NCBI GenBank assembly: GCA_963794215.1
Contig: CAWCCQ010000001.1
Coordinates: forward strand, 806,001-870,000
Reading direction: 5' to 3'
Length of the DNA stretch: 64,000 nt
Origin: DATKRB01 sp963794215
Lineage (GTDB): Bacteria; Actinomycetota; Acidimicrobiia; Acidimicrobiales; RAAP-2
Made by a program: the position numbers and the translations under genes. The notes beneath the pieces were generated by a model. It made no database searches and was not told where the DNA came from. It saw only the letters and a program-made list of their open reading frames with translations. This document shows, piece by piece, positions 34,682 to 42,984 of the stretch. The number at the start of each line of letters is the position of its first letter. Positions within the stretch are counted from its first letter, which is position 1.

Positions 34682-35251
34682 CTACCAGCGCGAAGCGTCG
34701 TGTGGCGGCCCATCCGAACGGCGACCGCTGTACCGCCGCCGACGGAGCCACGAGAAGAGGACGACCCGGGCCACCAACATGATTCCGCCGATGCCGAGCA
34801 CCCAAAAGACGGCGGCGTGGGTGCCTGCGAAAGAGTCGACCAGCAAGAAGCGCAGAGCCAGGAGCACCAGCAGTACCCCTATCCAGGCGCTCCCGCCGCG
34901 CACCCCCGGGCCCGACCGTAGGCCGCCGCCGTAGCCGCCTCGCAGAGGCCCTCGGGCTGCGCCGTCCCCCGATCCACGGGCTCCCGAGGCGCGACGGCCA
35001 GGGACGACAATCCCCGCACGGCGTTGTCGTTGGGCGAACTGGCGAATCTGGTCGCGGTGCTCGGTGGCGTACTGGCGCGGATTGATCCCCTCGCGCCGCA
35101 AATCCTCGGCCGAGGTTCCGAAGATCTGGGTGAAATTCGCCCGGACCCATTCCTCGCGACGTCGCACCGTGCTGCCGTCAGGGCCGGTGTCGCCATCGGA
35201 TGGGAGTGGTTCGACGCCCGGGCGTCCCGCCGGCTCAACGCTGTTTCCCAC
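34682..35251 (-). CDS. Membrane protein of unknown function
   Basis: Up to 189 residues from GTG 35251 (start uncertain; GTG near 35170 is possible). The N-terminal ~85 residues are soluble and charged, with 'RREEWVRANFTQIFGTSAEDLRREGINPRQYATEHRDQIRQFAQRQRR', which looks helical. A Gly/Arg-rich linker follows, then two membrane helices ('AWIGVLLVLLALRFLLVDSF' and 'AAVFWVLGIGGIMLVARVVLF') and a basic tail. No known domain recognised. Divergent from the amidohydrolase at 35375. Confidence 0.6.
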   Translation of the reverse strand: MGNSVEPAGRPGVEPLPSDGDTGPDGSTVRRREEWVRANFTQIFGTSAEDLRREGINPRQYATEHRDQIRQFAQRQRRAGIVVPGRRASGARGSGDGAARGPLRGGYGGGLRSGPGVRGGSAWIGVLLVLLALRFLLVDSFAGTHAAVFWVLGIGGIMLVARVVLFSWLRRRRYSGRRSDGPPHDASRW

Positions 35252-35374
35252 GGGCGCAACACTACAGCGGGGGTGCGCGAACGGGGCCCCGTCCACCCGG
35301 TGCGCATCGCCCGAGCGGCCTATCATTCCCACCGACGAGCAGCCCGTCCTGCTCCCTGGCCAGAAGGAGGAGGC

Positions 35375-36574
35375 ATGCCCACGAGGAACCTCGATTTTCC
35401 GGTGTTCGATGCGGACAACCACATGTACGAGACACGCGACGCCCTGACCCGGTACTTGCCGGACAAGTACAAGGGGGTCATCGACTATGTCGATGTCCAC
35501 GGCCGCACCAAGATCGTGGTGCGCGGACAGATCACTGACTACATCCCGAACCCCACATTCGACCGGGTGGGCCGACCAGGGGCCCAGGAGGAGTACTTCA
35601 AGTTCGGCAACCCCGAGGGCAAGTCGAGCCGCGAGATCATCGGCCGAGGCATCGACTGCCCACCAGCCTTCCGTTCGGCCGAGCCCCGTTTGGAGTTGAT
35701 GAACGAGCAGGGCGTCGACTACACCATTGTGCTGCCGACGCTGGCCAGCCTCGTCGAGGAACGGATGCGTGACGATCCTGACCTGTGCGCCGCGGTCATC
35801 CATGCGCTGAACCAGTGGATGGCCGAGGAATGGCCGTTCACCTACGAGGGACGCATGTTTTCGACCCCCGTCATCACCCCGGGGTTGGTCGACAAAGCGA
35901 TCGAAGAGCTGGAGTGGGTCGTCGACCAGGGGACCCGCATCGTGCTCATGCGACCGGCACCGGCGTGGGGCCTGCGAGGACCCCGCTCGTTCGCCCTGCC
36001 TGAGTTCGACCCGTACTGGGCCAAGGTCCAAGAGTCCGGGGTGCTCGTCGTGATCCACGCCTCGGACACGGGCTACTCCCGCTACAGCAACGAGTGGGAG
36101 GGCATCCACGAGGAGACCCAGGCGTTCGCACAACCGCGGCCGTTCAGCGCTGCGTTGGGCAACGATTACCGCGACATCCAAGACGCGGTGACGTCGCTCA
36201 TCAGTCACGGGCTCTTCGCCCGGTTCCCCGACTTCCGCGTTGCCCTCATCGAGAACGGCGCCGGATGGGTTCCTCACCTCCTCCATCGCCTCGACCACAC
36301 CTGGGAGCAGATGCCGCAGTCCTTCTCCGAAAAGCCCTCGACCACCTTCAACCGGAACATCTGGATGCACCCGTTCCACGAGGAGGACCCTCGACAGCTG
36401 GTGAGCCTTCTCGGTGCCGAGCATGTCATCTTCGGCTCGGACTTCCCGCACGTCGAGGGTCTGGCCGATCCCCTGTCCTACGCCGACGAGCTCTACGGGC
36501 TACCGGACGAGGACGTCCGCAAGATCATGGGCGGCAACATGATGGACCTGCTGGGTCTGACTGCACGCGTGTGA
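35375..36574 (+). CDS. Amidohydrolase-2 family protein (copy 5)
   Basis: 399 residues from ATG 35375, preceded by AAGGAGGAGG; the frame is open upstream to 35024 but those codons overlap the divergent gene. 'FPVFDADNHMYETRDALTRYLPDKYKG' (metal-binding D-x-D-N-H), 'VLVVIHASDTGYS', 'FRVALIENGAGWVPHLLHRLDH' and 'VIFGSDFPHVEGLADP' (late Asp) are in order. It reads like a sister of the protein at 19704-20942, sharing 'DADNHMYE.RDA', 'TDYIPNPTF' and the 'F..PHVEGLADPLSY' ending. Probably a metal-dependent decarboxylase or hydrolase. Confidence 0.88.
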   Translation: MPTRNLDFPVFDADNHMYETRDALTRYLPDKYKGVIDYVDVHGRTKIVVRGQITDYIPNPTFDRVGRPGAQEEYFKFGNPEGKSSREIIGRGIDCPPAFRSAEPRLELMNEQGVDYTIVLPTLASLVEERMRDDPDLCAAVIHALNQWMAEEWPFTYEGRMFSTPVITPGLVDKAIEELEWVVDQGTRIVLMRPAPAWGLRGPRSFALPEFDPYWAKVQESGVLVVIHASDTGYSRYSNEWEGIHEETQAFAQPRPFSAALGNDYRDIQDAVTSLISHGLFARFPDFRVALIENGAGWVPHLLHRLDHTWEQMPQSFSEKPSTTFNRNIWMHPFHEEDPRQLVSLLGAEHVIFGSDFPHVEGLADPLSYADELYGLPDEDVRKIMGGNMMDLLGLTARV

Positions 36575-36577
36575 CCG

Positions 36578-36621
36578 GGTCGTGACCCGGGCCCCCTCTC
36601 TTGGGCGCCCGGGTCACGACC
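36578..36621. terminator. Strong bidirectional terminator hairpin between convergent genes
   Basis: GGTCGTGACCCGGGC (36578-36592) and GCCCGGGTCACGACC (36607-36621) are perfectly complementary over 15 bp around a 14-nt loop. The hairpin fills the 49-bp gap between the amidohydrolase stop and the SDR stop, and can terminate both. No U-tract is present on either strand. Confidence 0.8.
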
Positions 36622-36623
36622 GG

Positions 36624-37487
36624 CTACGACGCGTCGGGATCGACCTCGGCCGGGATCGGATGGGTCCGGCCGTGCTCGTCGGCAAAGCCGTAGGTGGCGG
36701 CCAGCTCAGCCGTCCAGAATCGCCTCCCCGAGCGGACCAGGACGTCGGGGTCTGCGGCGAGGGCGGCGACCGCACGGCCCGAGTATCGCGGCGTCTCGAG
36801 CGCCTCGACCGGCTGGTTCGGATCCGGCCAGCCGTACTCGTCGACGCCCGAGGTGGCCCGATTGCGCTCGGTCCGAGTCACACTCGGCCACAGCGAGACG
36901 ACGGCCACCCCGTGCGGGCGGAGCTCGTGGGCCAGGTCCGCCGTGAGCTTGTCGACCGCTGCCTTGTCGACGCCGTAGATGACGTTGTAGCGGTAGCGGG
37001 CGGCGCCACGCCCCGAGATGTGCACCACCAGACCCCCTCCGCTCGCGATCAGCAGGGGCACCGCGTGCACCGCGGACACGTAGGCCGAGCGAGCCCCCAC
37101 CCCTAGGAGGTCATCCCACAGGCTCGGGGCCAGTTCCCAGAACGGTCGCCCCACCGTAGGCCCGAAGGCCGAGGCATTGAAGGCACTGTGCACCGCGAGA
37201 TCGAGGCGACCCTGCTCGGATCCGACTCGCGCGTAGAGCCGGGCAAGATCGCCATCGTCGGTGGCATCGCAGCGGACGCCCACCGCCGTGCCACCCGCGG
37301 CGTTGATCTCGGCCACGGTCTGCGCCAGGGAGCCGGGGGGCGCGTCCTCGTCGTGGGACAACGTCGCAGTGGTCCGGCCGGTGACATACACCGTGGCGCC
37401 GGCATCGGCCAGCTCGATCGCAATGCCCTTGCCGATACCCCGACTGGCGCCGACGACGACGGCCACCTTGCCATCAAGCGTGCCCAA
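36624..37487 (-). CDS. SDR-family oxidoreductase (DHRS1-like)
   Basis: 287 residues. 'GKVAVVVGASRGIGKGIAIELADAGATVYVTGRTT' (GxxxGxG, NADP-type Arg), 'LDLAVHSAFNAS' replaces NNAG, Ser in 'GGGLVVHISGRGAARYRYNVIYGVDKAAVDKL' with Y-x3-K as 'YGVDK', and a C-terminal 'GFADEHGRTHPIP'. This order and the extended loop (residues ~95-125) are those of the DHRS1-like group. Begins 3 bp after the YceH-family stop, so it is the second gene of that operon. Substrate unknown. Confidence 0.85.
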   Translation of the reverse strand: MGTLDGKVAVVVGASRGIGKGIAIELADAGATVYVTGRTTATLSHDEDAPPGSLAQTVAEINAAGGTAVGVRCDATDDGDLARLYARVGSEQGRLDLAVHSAFNASAFGPTVGRPFWELAPSLWDDLLGVGARSAYVSAVHAVPLLIASGGGLVVHISGRGAARYRYNVIYGVDKAAVDKLTADLAHELRPHGVAVVSLWPSVTRTERNRATSGVDEYGWPDPNQPVEALETPRYSGRAVAALAADPDVLVRSGRRFWTAELAATYGFADEHGRTHPIPAEVDPDAS

Positions 37488-37490
37488 CGC

Positions 37491-38186
37491 TCACCCCCCG
37501 AGACTCGCCCTGAGCACGTCCAGCTCGCGACGGAGCTCACCCACCTCCGAGCGCAGGCTCGCCAGTTCGGAGGCCAGGCCCTCAACGCGATCTCTAGGCC
37601 CGCCGTGCGCTCGCTGGTGGCCCTCGAGGTCGTCGCTCAGGTCCACGCCACCGAAGGACACTCCCGCCCGCTCGCTGGTGCCGTCGAGGGAAGACGGCTC
37701 GACGAGAGGACAGGCCCATCGCTCTTCCTTCTGTCCCGCACGCCGAGCAAGCCGCTCGACCAGTGGTTGCTCGAGCGACGCGAGCAGGCCGAGCTCGTGG
37801 TCCACTTCGTCCAGGCCCTCGAACTGGACCATGCGGTCCGAGCGCAGCCGGAGCTCGCCGATCGTCTGCGGCCCGCGCAATAGCAGCACGCAGAGCAGCG
37901 CGCACTGACGCGAGTCGAGCCCCAACGCCTCGTCGAGCACGTGCCGATACCGCACCACGCTGCGCCCATGGGACGGCAGGACGAAGCGGACCAGCCGCTG
38001 GGCGCGCAGCTCGTCGAGCACCGACATCACCGTCTGCTCGTCGTAGTCCACGACCGGATCACGGTTGGACGCCTGGTTGCAGGCGGCCATCAAGGAATTG
38101 ACGGTGAGCGGGTACTGCTGGGGGGTGGTGAGCTCCTTCTCCACTAAGGACCCGAGCACTCGTGCCCCCTGTGCGCTCAGCCTCAC
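37491..38186 (-). CDS. YceH/UPF0502 (DUF480) family protein
   Basis: 231 residues from GTG 38186. 'LSAQGARVLGSLVEKELTTPQQYPLTVNSLMAACNQASNRDPVVDYDEQTVMSVLDELRAQRLVRFV' is the winged-helix repeat typical of the family, followed by a second winged helix ('LDSRQCALLCVLLLRGPQTIGELRLRSDRM') and a C-terminal coiled coil ('VEGLASELASLRSEVGELRRELDVLRASL'). Likely DNA-associated, but no precise function is known. First gene of a pair with the SDR at 36624. Confidence 0.88.
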   Translation of the reverse strand: MRLSAQGARVLGSLVEKELTTPQQYPLTVNSLMAACNQASNRDPVVDYDEQTVMSVLDELRAQRLVRFVLPSHGRSVVRYRHVLDEALGLDSRQCALLCVLLLRGPQTIGELRLRSDRMVQFEGLDEVDHELGLLASLEQPLVERLARRAGQKEERWACPLVEPSSLDGTSERAGVSFGGVDLSDDLEGHQRAHGGPRDRVEGLASELASLRSEVGELRRELDVLRASLGG

Positions 38187-38332
38187 GGCTCGAGCATACG
38201 ATCCGAAGGAGCGGCGCCCAATTCGACGTTCTGGCCCACCCGAACCGTAGAGGTGCGCTCGCACCAAGCTGCGGGTGCCGGCGCACTCACCTGAACCGAG
38301 GGCGAGCGGGCTCAACACGCTCGGGGCGGACG

Positions 38333-38627
38333 CTACGAGCTGGCTGGCCGCCTGACCGAGCGGCCATCGGCGCTGACGGCCGATCCGACGCGGCGCGCCC
38401 CATCTCTTGCCGCCTCGAGGGTGCTGGTGGTGGCGTCCGTCGCGCCACTCCTGGCCGTCGTGGCGACGTCCTTCGCGACGGCGGCGAGCGTCTCTGCCGA
38501 ATCGACGACAGCGTCCTTCACGCTCTTGATCGGGACCTGGCGGGCTTTGCCTGTCACCTGCGAGCGAAATTTCCAGGCCGCGGCTCCTGAGCGCGAGCAC
38601 GACCACCAGCACGAGCATGCGCTTCAT
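38333..38627 (-). pseudogene. Small single-helix membrane protein, frameshifted near 38590
   Basis: ATG 38627 has a near-consensus AAGGAGA site and begins 'MKRMLVLVVVLAL', a membrane or signal helix. After one extra base the next frame gives 'AAAWKFRSQVTGKARQVPIKSVKDAVVDSAETLAAVAKDVATTARSGATDATTSTLEAARDGARRVGSAV', an Ala-rich amphipathic helix. The repaired protein is ~97 residues. The helix-then-Ala/Lys tail resembles small actinobacterial membrane-anchored proteins next to cell-division or stress genes; function unknown. Confidence 0.55.
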
Positions 38628-38796
38628 GGGTCTCCTTTTCGTGCCACTTGATGATGGCTTCGTTGGCCACTCGTTGATTGGCAACCGACGGAGCGATACC
38701 CGATCTCCCCAGGGTTCACACGCCGAGAGACAACCAGGCGTCGCGCGCCGAACGTTCCTGGGTTTGGCCGCCCAGTCACGGGGGTAGCGCACCACC

Positions 38797-38976
38797 ATGA
38801 CCTCGCCTGGATTGGTAGCACTCTCGAAGCGACACCGCTCGCTTGCGGCCTGCGAACGGCAGGAGGACTACGCAAACGTGTCCGACCTCATCTCACACGA
38901 GGCAGTGGCGCTCGCTCACGAACGACTTGCGCGCTATCTCGAATCGTGGGGAACGTCGAATCGCCCACTGGATTAG
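38797..38976 (+). CDS. Possible small protein of 59 residues
   Basis: A complete frame from ATG to TAG in the 505-bp stretch between the membrane protein and the VOC gene. It encodes a mostly helical, charged peptide, with 'SDLISHEAVALAHERLARYLESWG' in the second half. Third-position GC is only about 64%, well below neighbouring genes, and there is no clear ribosome site, so coding status is doubtful. The rest of this stretch shows no gene. Confidence 0.3.
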   Translation: MTSPGLVALSKRHRSLAACERQEDYANVSDLISHEAVALAHERLARYLESWGTSNRPLD

Positions 38977-39132
38977 AAGGACCATGATCCGTTGACGGTT
39001 GTCTCTTGACGGAGTCGGCGCCCAGGCGCGGGGGCGTGTTCGGCGCCCGGGTGCTGGGGCGTGGCCAACCCCGGCGCGCTCCGGATCGTCGATGCCTGCG
39101 ATGACGCTCTACCCGCGTCGAGGTTGGCGGTC

Positions 39133-39510
39133 GTGAGCGAGCAGCCCGATCCGCTGGAGAGCATCAGTGCGATCACGCTGCTCGTGCGTGACATGACCGT
39201 CTCGGTAGCGTTCTATGAGGCGCTCGGCTTCCGTCTGCTGGCCGGCGGGCCAGCGGCAGCGTTCACGACCTTCCGGGTCGGCACGGGCTACCTCAACCTT
39301 CAGCTCGATGCCGCCCGACCCGTGCGCGATCCCATCTGGGGAAGAGTCGTTCTTTGGGTCGACGACGTCGACGTGATGTTCCGACGTGCCCTCGCGGCCG
39401 GGTTGTCACCGGCCACCTCACCCGCCGACGCACCGTGGGGCGAGCGCTACTTCCACATCCGCGACCCCGACGGTCATGAGTTGAGCTTCGCCCGCCCGCT
39501 GGCGAGGTGA
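39133..39510 (+). CDS. VOC/glyoxalase-family protein
   Basis: 125 residues from GTG 39133 (frame open to 39061). The double beta-alpha-beta-beta-beta pattern 'ISAITLLVRDMTVSVAFYEALGFRLLAGGPAAAFTTFRVGTGYLNLQLD' and 'RVVLWVDDVDVMFRRALAAGLSPATSPADAPWGERYFHIRDPDGHELSFARPL' is the vicinal-oxygen-chelate fold with 'RDPDGHELSF' supplying the last metal ligand. The usual N-terminal His is replaced by Thr ('AITLL'), so metal binding may be incomplete. Could be a lyase, dioxygenase or drug-binding protein. Confidence 0.8.
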   Translation: MSEQPDPLESISAITLLVRDMTVSVAFYEALGFRLLAGGPAAAFTTFRVGTGYLNLQLDAARPVRDPIWGRVVLWVDDVDVMFRRALAAGLSPATSPADAPWGERYFHIRDPDGHELSFARPLAR

Positions 39511-39564
39511 CAGGAGGGCCCGAGTGGTCGGCTTCTGCGCATCGCTGGTGTGCCAGAGTGAGCT

Positions 39565-40614
39565 GTGCACATCGGCGTGCTGACAGGCGGCGGTGACTGC
39601 CCTGGGCTCAACGCCGTGATCCGCGCCATCGTGCTGGCGGGCCATCAGCGGCACGGTGACCGCACGACCGGGTTCCTCGACGGGTGGCGCGGGGTGCTCG
39701 ACGGTAGGACGCTCACCCTCGATCCTGACAGTTGCGGCGACCTCCTCCCGCTGGGGGGCACTATCCTGGGGACCTCTCGCACCAATCCGTTTGCGACGCC
39801 CGGCGGTCCGGAGCGCGCCATGGCCACGCTGCGGGACCTCGACTTGGATGGCCTGATCGCGATCGGGGGCGAGGACACCTTGGGTGTCGCCAACCAGCTG
39901 GCCGGACGCGGCGCACCCATCGTGGGCGTGCCCAAGACCATCGACAACGACCTCTCGGGCACCGAGGTGACGTTCGGGTTCGACACCGCCGTGCAGATCG
40001 CTACCGAGGCCATCGACCGTCTTCGCACGACGGCCGAGTCCCATCACCGGGTCATGATCTGCGAGGTGATGGGGCGTCACGCCGGATGGATCGCCGCCTA
40101 CGCCGGCGTGGCCGGGGGCGCCACCGAAATCCTCGTGCCCGAGGTCCCCTTTTCCGTCGAGGCCATCTGTGCACGGTTGGCGCGCCGGCACGACCGCGGC
40201 CAGTTCTCCTCGATCGTGGTGATCTCCGAGGGTGCGCTCCCGGCGGACGGCCCGGACGCCGAGTCGGCCCGTCGGGCCACCATGCCGGCGACTACCGATC
40301 AGTTCGGACACGCCCGACTGGGCGGTATCGGCAACTGGCTGGCCGGCGAGGTGGAGGGCCGGACGGGCTACGAAGCACGGGTGACTGCCCTCGGCCACCT
40401 CCAGCGCGGCGGCACCCCCACGGCCTTCGATCGGATGCTGGCCACCCGTTTCGGAGTGGCCGCGGTGGCGGCTGCCCACGACGGCGATTTCGGACAGATG
40501 GTGGCGCTTCGGGCGGGCGAGATCGTCCGAGTGCCCCTCAAGGCGGTGATCACGACGCTCAGGACCCTCGATCTCTCGCTGCTCGAGGGAGCGGAGGCCC
40601 CATTCCTCAGCTGA
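39565..40614 (+). CDS. pfkA: 6-phosphofructokinase (ATP- or PPi-dependent)
   Basis: 349 residues from GTG. 'IGVLTGGGDCPGLNAVIRAIV' is the phosphate-donor loop, 'LIAIGGEDTLGVANQL', 'GVPKTIDNDLSGTEVTFGFDTAVQIATEAIDRL' holds the catalytic TIDND Asp, and 'MICEVMGRHAGWIAAYAGVAGGA' and 'VTALGHLQRGGTPTAFDRMLATRFGVAAV' bind fructose 6-phosphate. The second donor position is GGED rather than GGDG/GGEG; Asp near this position is often linked with pyrophosphate use in actinobacterial enzymes, so the phosphate donor is uncertain. Commits carbon to glycolysis. Confidence 0.92.
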   Translation: MHIGVLTGGGDCPGLNAVIRAIVLAGHQRHGDRTTGFLDGWRGVLDGRTLTLDPDSCGDLLPLGGTILGTSRTNPFATPGGPERAMATLRDLDLDGLIAIGGEDTLGVANQLAGRGAPIVGVPKTIDNDLSGTEVTFGFDTAVQIATEAIDRLRTTAESHHRVMICEVMGRHAGWIAAYAGVAGGATEILVPEVPFSVEAICARLARRHDRGQFSSIVVISEGALPADGPDAESARRATMPATTDQFGHARLGGIGNWLAGEVEGRTGYEARVTALGHLQRGGTPTAFDRMLATRFGVAAVAAAHDGDFGQMVALRAGEIVRVPLKAVITTLRTLDLSLLEGAEAPFLS

Positions 40615-40711
40615 CGCCCGGCTCCTCAGTTGGCATGGGCGGGGCCTCGGTAGAGTGCGCAGGAAGCGTGCGCGCCCGACCTCGGGCCTGAGTCCCGGAA
40701 GAGGGTCAGCG

Positions 40712-42274
40712 ATGGCACTGAGGTTGAAGCCCGGGACGTCGTGGTGGGAGACCTATGGTCGCTGCGTCAGCGTGGCGCCCGAGGCCTTCGATTCGGACCG
40801 TCTACGGAACCTGATGCGAGGCGAGTGGCGCCGATCGGGCATCCCCGGGGATCACGTGAACGCGGTGGACGGCGCGCCGATCCCCGGACCGCCACTCGTG
40901 GATCGAGACGAGGCGGCCGCGGCGGTCGAGTTCGCGTGCGGCGAGCACCTGGCCTGGGGAGCGGTCGACCTCGACGAGCGTCGGGCGCGGGTGTCGGCCG
41001 CCGTCGACGCCCTGGGCGAGCACCGCGACCTTCTCAGCCTGCTCCTTGTGTGGGAGATCGGAAAGCCCTGGAGGCTCGCCTGTGCCGATGTCGATCGATG
41101 CATCGACGGGGTCCGGTGGTACCTCGGCCAGATCGAGCGTCAGCTAGTCATGCCCGACGGAAGGCAGCGCAAGCCGCTGCCGGGCCCGGTGTCGAACATC
41201 GCCAGCTGGAACTACCCCATGAGCGTGCAAGTCCACGCCGAGCTGGTACAAGCCCTCGCCGGCAACGCCGTGGTCGCCAAGACTCCGAGCCAAGGTGGCT
41301 TCCACGCGCTCACACTGGCGCACGCCCTGATGCGCCGGGCCGGCCTACCGGTCACGCTGCTTTCGGGGATGGGCTCGCGGATGGGCGAGGTGCTCATACG
41401 CTCCGAGGGGATCGGCGCCTTGATGTTCGTCGGCGGACGGGCCAACGGTCGTCGCGCTGCCGTGTCGCTCGCCGACACCGGGCGGCGCCACGTGCTCGAG
41501 CAGGAAGGTCTCAACGCCTGGGGCGTCTGGGAATTTTCCCAGTGGCATCTCCTCGCCCAACACATGCGCAAAGGTTTTGAGTACGCCAAGCAACGGTGCA
41601 CCGCCTATCCGCGTTACGTGGTCCAACGCCGACTGTTCCCGGCGTTTCTCGAGGCATACCTTCCGGTGGTCGGCGCAGTTCGCTTCGGCCACCCGCTGGC
41701 CGTGGAGGACCCTGACGATCCGTTCCCCGAGCTCGACTTCGGTCCGGTGATCCACTCGGCCAAGGCTTCGGACCTCTCGGCGCAATTCGACGAAGCGGTT
41801 CACGGCGGCGGGATTCCCTTGTTCCGCGGTTCGGTCGGCGACGGCAGGTTTCTCGACGTGCAGGACACGTCGGCCTACGTCGCGCCGGCATGTGTGCTCC
41901 AGCCGCCCGCCTCCTGGTCGTTGCACCACGCAGAGCCCTTCGGTCCTTTGGACTCGGTTGTCCTGGTCGACACCCAAGCCGAGCTCCTCGCCGCCATGAA
42001 TGCGTCGAACGGCTCGCTGGTGGCCAGCATTGCCACCGACGACCCGGCCCTTGGGAACCGACTCGCCGAGGAGGTCCAGGCCTTCAAGGTCGGTATCAAC
42101 AAGCCGCGCAGCCGTGGAGATCGCGACGAGGTGTTCGGGGGGCTGGGCGCGTCGTGGAAGGGCGCCTTCGTCGGCGGGGACCTGCTCGTCCACGCGGTCA
42201 GCTGCGGCCCCAAGGGCCTCGATGAGGAGCTCTACGGCAACTTCCCTGGCACCTCGCGGCTGCCGCCACGCTAA
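40712..42274 (+). CDS. Aldehyde dehydrogenase family protein
   Basis: 520 residues from ATG 40712 (GAGGG upstream). The fold markers are 'GPVSNIASWNYPMSVQVHAELVQALAGNAVVAKTPSQGGFHALTLA' (NAD loop, catalytic Asn), 'ALMFVGGRANGRRAA', Glu in 'HVLEQEGLNAWGVW', the nucleophile Cys in 'GFEYAKQRCTAYPRYVVQRRLFPAFLEAY' and 'PASWSLHHAEPFGPLDSVV' near the end. The key residues are present though several motifs are drifted from the textbook (FVGG for FTGS). Likely oxidises an aldehyde to an acid with NAD(P); substrate unknown. Confidence 0.88.
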   Translation: MALRLKPGTSWWETYGRCVSVAPEAFDSDRLRNLMRGEWRRSGIPGDHVNAVDGAPIPGPPLVDRDEAAAAVEFACGEHLAWGAVDLDERRARVSAAVDALGEHRDLLSLLLVWEIGKPWRLACADVDRCIDGVRWYLGQIERQLVMPDGRQRKPLPGPVSNIASWNYPMSVQVHAELVQALAGNAVVAKTPSQGGFHALTLAHALMRRAGLPVTLLSGMGSRMGEVLIRSEGIGALMFVGGRANGRRAAVSLADTGRRHVLEQEGLNAWGVWEFSQWHLLAQHMRKGFEYAKQRCTAYPRYVVQRRLFPAFLEAYLPVVGAVRFGHPLAVEDPDDPFPELDFGPVIHSAKASDLSAQFDEAVHGGGIPLFRGSVGDGRFLDVQDTSAYVAPACVLQPPASWSLHHAEPFGPLDSVVLVDTQAELLAAMNASNGSLVASIATDDPALGNRLAEEVQAFKVGINKPRSRGDRDEVFGGLGASWKGAFVGGDLLVHAVSCGPKGLDEELYGNFPGTSRLPPR

Positions 42275-42310
42275 CCGTCCAGAAGGGGCGCGGCGGGGCC
42301 GCACCCCCCG

Positions 42311-42326
42311 GAGTGAGTGTTCACTC
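42311..42326. promoter_or_regulatory. TetR-type palindrome in front of the TetR-ABC exporter operon
   Basis: GAGTGAGTGTTCACTC: 6-bp arms GAGTGA/TCACTC with 4 nt between. A TACCGT box at 42330-42335 stands 7 nt before GTG 42343, consistent with a leaderless transcript. The palindrome therefore lies just upstream of the -10 box and could block the promoter. Autoregulation by the encoded TetR is inferred. Confidence 0.6.
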
Positions 42327-42342
42327 TGCTACCGTTGGGCCC

Positions 42343-42984
42343 GTGCCCCGACCCACCGGCGTGGTGACCGCGGACCCCACACGAATCCCCGGCTCGCGGC
42401 GCGCGTCGCCGATCCCCCCCGAAGAGCGCCGCACGTCGATCGCCGCCGCCGCTCTCCGACTTCTCCTCGAGCACGGTGGCGCCGTCACGACCCGCCAGAT
42501 CGCCGACGCGGCAAACATCGCCGAAGGGACCATCTTTCGCGTCTTTGCCGACAAGGAAGAGGTCTTCCGCGCCGCAGTGGATCTCGCCCTCGACCCGGCG
42601 CCCACTGAGCAGGCACTTGGCGAGGTCGATCGATCCCTCCCCTTGGAAGGGCAGCTCGAGGCGGCGGTGGTGATCATCCAACGCCGGATGAGCGACATCA
42701 ACCGCCTCGTCTCGGCCGTCGGGGGTCCGGCCTTCCGAGCCGGGCGCGAGCGCCCCCTTCCCGACCTGCCAGCCCTGGTCTCGTTGTTCACGCCCAACTG
42801 CGGGCGTTTGCGCTACGAGCCGGAGCGAGCGGCGCGCCTGCTCACCGCCCTCACGCTGGCGTTCAGTCATCCGGCGCTCTTCGGTGACCAACCGATGCCC
42901 GCTCCTGAGATCGTCGAACTCGTGCTCGACGGCATTCGAGCCAGGCCACTTCCCGCCAACCGTCGGTCCCCGGCCCAGTGCTGA
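42343..42984 (+). CDS. TetR-family transcriptional regulator
   Basis: 213 residues from GTG 42343; an earlier in-frame GTG at 42313 lies within the operator and is less likely. 'PPEERRTSIAAAALRLLLEHGGAVTTRQIADAANIAEGTIFRVFADKEEVFRAAVD' is the DNA-binding domain; the ligand domain is short and proline-rich. The last 7 bp overlap the start of the first ABC exporter gene, so the regulator is part of the exporter operon and probably represses it until the exported compound binds. Confidence 0.9.
   Translation: MPRPTGVVTADPTRIPGSRRASPIPPEERRTSIAAAALRLLLEHGGAVTTRQIADAANIAEGTIFRVFADKEEVFRAAVDLALDPAPTEQALGEVDRSLPLEGQLEAAVVIIQRRMSDINRLVSAVGGPAFRAGRERPLPDLPALVSLFTPNCGRLRYEPERAARLLTALTLAFSHPALFGDQPMPAPEIVELVLDGIRARPLPANRRSPAQC

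Noticed and set aside
34682..36451. A 589-codon minus-strand frame opposite the amidohydrolase at 35375
   Set aside because: The upstream two thirds lie opposite a gene with complete metal-site motifs; only the membrane-protein part to 35251 is kept.
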